Assembly: GCF_002286975.1 (NCBI RefSeq)
Contig: NZ_NSKB01000010.1
Span: forward strand, 93,545 to 157,544
Direction: 5' to 3'
Source of the DNA: Halomonas salipaludis
Lineage (GTDB): Bacteria > Pseudomonadota > Gammaproteobacteria > Pseudomonadales > Halomonadaceae
DNA: 64,000 nucleotides
The position numbers and the translations under genes were made by a program. Position 1 is the first letter of the stretch. Every line of letters starts with the position of its first letter. Under the pieces are notes generated by a model, which was not told where the DNA came from, made no database searches, and was given only the letters and a program-made list of their open reading frames with translations. Shown here in pieces: positions 60,565-64,000 of this stretch.

Positions 60565-63420
60565 ATGGAAAACAGAAAGCAAAGCCTTGAAGAGTTCGTC
60601 ACATGGTGCAAAAGGCATATCACAGGCGATGAAAAGGGAGAAGCTCAAATATTTCTTGACCACCTTTTTAAGGCTTTCGGACACGAGGGGCTTAGAGAGG
60701 CAGGAGCAACTTGTGAGGTACGAGTTAAAAAAGAAAAAAAAGGGACTAGTTTTGCCGACCTAGTATGGAAACCCAAAGCCCTTATTGAAATGAAAAAAAG
60801 AGGCGAAGACCTCTCAAAACATTATCGCCAAGCCTTTTACTACTGGACGAGACTTGTACCAGACCGACCAAACTGGGTAATACTATGCAACTTTGACGAG
60901 TTTTGGGTCTATGATTTCAACACACAGATGGATACGCCGGTAGACAAAGTATCTCTACGCGAGCTTCCTGACAGGTATGGGCCGCTTGCCTTCATGTTCT
61001 TTAAGGAAGATTTACCTGTATTCGGTAACCATCAAGAAAAAGTCACCCAAAATGCTGCAGACAAGCTTGTGGATATCTTTCGCTCTTTAGTTGAAAGAGG
61101 CGTAGATCGAGAACTAGCTCAGCGCTTTTCACTACAGGCTCTCGTTGCCCTGTTTGCTGAAGACATAGGGCTGTTAACAAAATACTTTTTCTCTAGGCTT
61201 TTAGAAGACTGCACTTCATCTGAAAAATCATACGACTTAATCGGGCAACTGTTCACTGAAATGGACACTCCTGGAACAACCTCAGGTGGAAGATTCAAGG
61301 GAGTTCCTTATTTCAACGGCGGGCTTTTCAATAAGCCTGCCAGAATTGAGTTACAAGACAATGAGGTTGGGCTGCTAAAAGAAGCCGCAAGATTTGATTG
61401 GTCAAAGGTAAGGCCAGAAATATTCGGCTCAATATTTGAGCATAGCATGAACAGTAGTGAACGAAGGGCATCAGGGTCACATTACACTACTCCCGTGGAC
61501 ATTATAAAAGTCGTAAGCCCAACAATAGTAGAGCCATGGCAAGAAAGAATTGAAAGCGCTAAGACTCTAAAGGGGTTAGAAACCCTGCTTATGGAGATTG
61601 AGGGTTTCAAAGTACTTGATCCTGCATGTGGCTCTGGCAACTTCTTGTACATTGCATACAGGGAAATAAAACGCTTAGAGGCGCGCATTTATGAACGCAT
61701 GGCAGAATATAGAAGCATCGACCCCTCTCAGCGCCCAATGGGTTTCGTCAGTACAAGTAGCTTCTTTGGTATAGACCGAAACGAATTTGCCGTAGAGCTT
61801 GCTAAAGTCACGATGATGCTTGCGCACAAACTCGCGATAGATGAGCTTCATATAAACGAACAAGCCTTACCACTGGACAACTTAAACGACAACTTTACAG
61901 TCTGTGACGCACTAATAAACAAAGATGGTGAAAGAACAAAATGGCCAGAGGCAAACGTTATTATTGGCAACCCTCCCTTTATTGGAGCAAAGCGAATAAA
62001 GCCTGAGAACGGAGATCACTACAGCAAGCTTCTAAGGGCTGCATACCCTGAGATTCCAGGCATGGCAGATTACTGCGTTTACTGGTTTAAAAAAGCTAAC
62101 GACTTTCTCATCGAATGTACTTCAAAAGACTGGAAGTCTGGGCGAGCAGGTTTGGTAGGAACTCAAAACATCAGAAGCAATGCCAGCCGGAAGGGAGGTC
62201 TTGACGCCATATGCAAAACTGGAACAATTATTGATGCGGTAGACAATCAGCCTTGGTCAGGAGAAGCAAATGTAAATGTATCAATTGTGAACTGGGTGAA
62301 ATCTAAAGACACCTCAATTATTGGAAAGAAGAAAAAGCTATGGTCGATTATCAAGCAGGAAAGGAAGAAAACACCTAAGAAAGGAAAAGGACCAGCAAAA
62401 AAATACTACGAGCTAGCTGTCAAAGAAGTTTCTCATATAAATGCTTCACTGTCTGATAAGACTGATGTCGGAAATGCTCATGTGCTTAAGCACAAAGACT
62501 CAATAAAGCAATCTTTCCAGGGTATAACTCCAGGCCATGAAGGCTTCGTGCTACCAAAATCAGAAGTGGAAAAGTTTCCAAAACCTGAAAGAGGAATATT
62601 TTTCCCTTACTTAGTGGGTGATGAGTTCTTGAGTGGGAAAAGTGCCGATCGGTATATTCTTGACCTTGGGCAAAGCAATATTTTAGAGGCACAAAAATAT
62701 AAACACGCTTTCTCCTACATTCAAGATACAATACTTCCGGATCGGAAAGAGGCTGCCAAAGACAGGAATGGCAATATTAGACCTCATCACAAAGCATTCC
62801 TTAAGAGGTGGTGGCAGTTATCCTGGAGACGAGAGGAAATGCAGAATTCTATTGAGAAACTGCCACGATACATTGCCTGTTCACGGGTCACGACGAGGCC
62901 AATCTTCTTCTTCGTTAACTCCAAGATAAAACCTGGCGATGCTTTACAAGTTTTCTCTTTCTCTGATCTTTATAGCTTTGGTATTTTGCAGTCGTCTGTG
63001 CATTACAGCTGGTTCCATGCCAAGTGCTCTAACATGAAGTCTGACCCCAGATATACGTCTCAATCTATATTTGAGACATTCCCTTGGCCACAAGATGCTT
63101 CAACACGCCAAATCGGAGATGTCGCTGAAGCTGCTAAGAATCTCTGCTCAATAAGAGATCGTTATCTAAGCGAAAACGACTCCGGGCTTAGAGGAATATA
63201 TAAAACACTCGACCTTCCCGGCGTTAACCCTCTGAAAGAGGCACATGAAAATCTTGATAGCGCAGTCGAGAAAGCTTATGAATTTTCTACAAAGAAAGAC
63301 ATTCTATCGCAGCTTCTAGAGCTCAACGAAGAAGTATACCAACGAATAGAAAGGGGAGAAGAAACCACACATCCAGGCATACCCACCAGCTATACGGGAA
63401 ACAAGGAGCTTCTGAAGTGA
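60565..63420 (+). CDS. MmeI-type restriction-modification enzyme (single-chain nuclease-methyltransferase)
   Basis: A 951-residue fusion protein. The N-terminal nuclease domain has the MmeI-type D-X9-E-X-K site (D65, E75, K77). A helical spacer follows, then an N6-adenine methyltransferase core with motif I LDPACGSGNFLY (D352) and motif IV NPPF (N469). The target-recognition and C-terminal regions cover about 620-930 (SWFHAKCSNMKSDPRYTSQS, FETFPWP). Such enzymes methylate one strand and cleave about 20 bases away, with no separate methyltransferase. Strikingly A+T-rich compared with all neighbours, so recently acquired. AGGAA precedes ATG 60565; a GTG at 60562 is less well spaced. All catalytic motifs intact. 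Confidence 0.92.
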   Translation: MENRKQSLEEFVTWCKRHITGDEKGEAQIFLDHLFKAFGHEGLREAGATCEVRVKKEKKGTSFADLVWKPKALIEMKKRGEDLSKHYRQAFYYWTRLVPDRPNWVILCNFDEFWVYDFNTQMDTPVDKVSLRELPDRYGPLAFMFFKEDLPVFGNHQEKVTQNAADKLVDIFRSLVERGVDRELAQRFSLQALVALFAEDIGLLTKYFFSRLLEDCTSSEKSYDLIGQLFTEMDTPGTTSGGRFKGVPYFNGGLFNKPARIELQDNEVGLLKEAARFDWSKVRPEIFGSIFEHSMNSSERRASGSHYTTPVDIIKVVSPTIVEPWQERIESAKTLKGLETLLMEIEGFKVLDPACGSGNFLYIAYREIKRLEARIYERMAEYRSIDPSQRPMGFVSTSSFFGIDRNEFAVELAKVTMMLAHKLAIDELHINEQALPLDNLNDNFTVCDALINKDGERTKWPEANVIIGNPPFIGAKRIKPENGDHYSKLLRAAYPEIPGMADYCVYWFKKANDFLIECTSKDWKSGRAGLVGTQNIRSNASRKGGLDAICKTGTIIDAVDNQPWSGEANVNVSIVNWVKSKDTSIIGKKKKLWSIIKQERKKTPKKGKGPAKKYYELAVKEVSHINASLSDKTDVGNAHVLKHKDSIKQSFQGITPGHEGFVLPKSEVEKFPKPERGIFFPYLVGDEFLSGKSADRYILDLGQSNILEAQKYKHAFSYIQDTILPDRKEAAKDRNGNIRPHHKAFLKRWWQLSWRREEMQNSIEKLPRYIACSRVTTRPIFFFVNSKIKPGDALQVFSFSDLYSFGILQSSVHYSWFHAKCSNMKSDPRYTSQSIFETFPWPQDASTRQIGDVAEAAKNLCSIRDRYLSENDSGLRGIYKTLDLPGVNPLKEAHENLDSAVEKAYEFSTKKDILSQLLELNEEVYQRIERGEETTHPGIPTSYTGNKELLK

Positions 63421-63431
63421 CCCCCTCCATA

Positions 63432-63453
63432 GCTGCACAGGTTATAGTGCAGC
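63432..63453 (+). repeat. Hairpin in the leader of the IS transposase gene
   Basis: GCTGCAC/GTGCAGC (7 bp) with an 8-base loop, located between the restriction gene stop and the AGGAGG site of the transposase. May be part of the insertion-sequence end or a terminator for the restriction gene. Confidence 0.45.
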
Positions 63454-63468
63454 AATCAGGAGGACGAG

Positions 63469-63813
63469 ATGAGTAACGAACCCACCGTCAAACGCTGGAC
63501 CGCCAAGCGCAAAGCCGCCGTGGTCATGGATATTTTCAAGGGCAAAACCACCGTCGCTGAAGTGGCTCGCCAGCATGACCTCACCGTCTCTGAGGTCGAA
63601 AGCTGGATTGAAGAGGCCCAGCGTAATATGGAAAACGGGTTCCGGGCCCGCCCCAAGGACATCCGCGAACAGTATGAGTCCGAACTGCGGGAAACCAAGG
63701 AGGCACTGGGCGAAGCTCACTTGCAGATCTACGCGCTAAAAAAGTTCAAGCTATGCGACGTCAACTACTTTGGCCGCTTGGCGACAATTAAAATGGCCGG
63801 TTGGGTGGGGTAA
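63469..63813 (+). pseudogene. IS transposase OrfA-like protein, 3' end replaced
   Basis: The first about 91 residues form a helix-turn-helix transposase subunit (VKRWTAKRKAAVVMDIFKGK, TTVAEVARQHDLTVSEVESW), DUF1153/IS3-OrfA-like, with a coiled-coil-prone tail (ELRETKEALGEAHLQIYALKK). After KK (about 63742) the reading frame enters unrelated sequence and ends at 63813. The second orf of the IS is absent. The junction falls at the end of the IS21-type element, which therefore seems to have inserted here. Confidence 0.78.
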
Positions 63814-63819
63814 TTGTCG
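63782..63819. repeat. Inverted repeat near the IS21-type element end
   Basis: CGACAATTA (63782-63790) and TAATTGTCG (63811-63819), perfect 9-bp arms 20 bases apart, directly beyond the istB stop codon. Probably part of the terminal region of the element. Confidence 0.5.
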
Positions 63820-64000
63820 TCAGTCTGACGACCCGGCTTTTCCTCCTTGTAATTGACGTTGATAAGCACGCTTACGGTAGCTTTCCCCGCTCAGCTCCAT
63901 CAGCGTGGCGTGGTGCACCAACCGGTCGATGGCGGCCACCGCCATCATGCTGTCGGGGAAGATGCTGTCCCAGGCGCTGAACGGTTGGTTGGCGGTGATG
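63820..64000 (-). CDS. istB: IS21-family helper ATPase IstB, C-terminal part (runs off window)
   Basis: The last 59 residues of an IstB-like AAA+ transposition helper. Diagnostic segments are NQPFSAWDSIFPDSMMAVAAIDRLVHH, given here only in part (FSAWDSIFPDSMM, AIDRLVHHATLMEL), and GESYRKRAY. The stop is at 63820-63822. IstB assists the IstA transposase, whose gene should lie beyond the window. Confidence 0.88.
   Translation of the reverse strand, partial: ITANQPFSAWDSIFPDSMMAVAAIDRLVHHATLMELSGESYRKRAYQRQLQGGKAGSSD

Larger units (their letters stand above)
63421..64000. mobile_element. Nested insertion sequences
   Basis: A truncated transposase gene on the plus strand abuts the end of an IS21-type element on the minus strand. 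The junction is near 63742 by loss of transposase homology. The outer limits are unknown because the second element continues past the window. Confidence 0.65.

Noticed and set aside
1..64000. CRISPR arrays, intact tRNA or rRNA genes, riboswitches
   Set aside because: No regularly spaced repeats, no complete tRNA cloverleaf and no recognisable riboswitch core were found by reading; only the tRNA 3' half at 60175-60223 was seen.

Overview
The window reads as chromosome of a high-GC gammaproteobacterium of the Halomonas / Halomonadaceae type. This rests on the protein families and their arrangement (many TRAP transporters, acidic proteins, Lrp/IclR/GntR-controlled catabolic islands), not on a marker gene; no rRNA or intact tRNA gene is present. 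Most of the window is dense, high-GC metabolic accessory sequence. The last 4 kb is a clearly A+T-rich acquired island.

Layout. 0-3.8 kb: the start of an MFS exporter divergent from a MocR-type regulator, then a Gate-type membrane protein divergent from an Lrp regulator. 3.9-12.4 kb: a catabolic island with an SDR and a DctPQM TRAP transporter on the minus strand and an IclR regulator, thiolase, acyl-CoA ligase and tandem PPC-domain protein on the plus strand. Two matching 13-bp palindromes probably mark the IclR sites. 12.6-17.2 kb: PoxB-like pyruvate oxidase, patatin phospholipase and PIN-PhoH ATPase. 17.5-19.95 kb: a compact operon of a Tat-exported flavin amine oxidase/dehydrogenase, a periplasmic c-type cytochrome and a periplasmic RidA. 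20-26.2 kb (minus): three overlapping NuoL/M/N-MrpD-like antiporter genes preceded by a zinc ribbon, a DUF938 methyltransferase and an esterase. 26.4-33.2 kb: cold-shock protein, two divergent L,D-transpeptidases, a tiny membrane protein, an HDAC-like deacetylase, a periplasmic dienelactone-hydrolase-like protein and an aldo/keto reductase.

33.2-43.3 kb: a zinc-independent DksA2-like factor behind a probable Zur box, XRE-cupin regulator plus AzlCD exporter under a large dyad, a lipo-/periplasmic hypothetical with an OmpA-domain protein, an L-lactate-dehydrogenase-like flavoenzyme, FadD-like ligase plus BASS transporter, and an SLC13 carrier. 43.5-49.2 kb: cupin dioxygenase, SDR, zinc alcohol dehydrogenase and MFS importer in one minus-strand operon with a near-consensus sigma-54 promoter, divergent from an XylR/DmpR-type (V4R + AAA+ + Fis) activator. 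49.4-53.9 kb: IclR regulator, DAO-type oxidase and a polar amino-acid ABC transporter. 54.2-59.8 kb: DapA-family lyase, D-2-hydroxyacid dehydrogenase and a second TRAP transporter, divergent from a GntR/FCD regulator.

59.8-64.0 kb: an integrase C-terminal remnant, the 3' half of a CAU-anticodon tRNA (an attachment-site scar), an A+T-rich MmeI-type restriction-modification gene, then a broken IS transposase abutting the end of an IS21-type element whose istB runs off the window. Overall the region couples uptake of organic acids and amino compounds with oxidative first steps, each module with its own local regulator.
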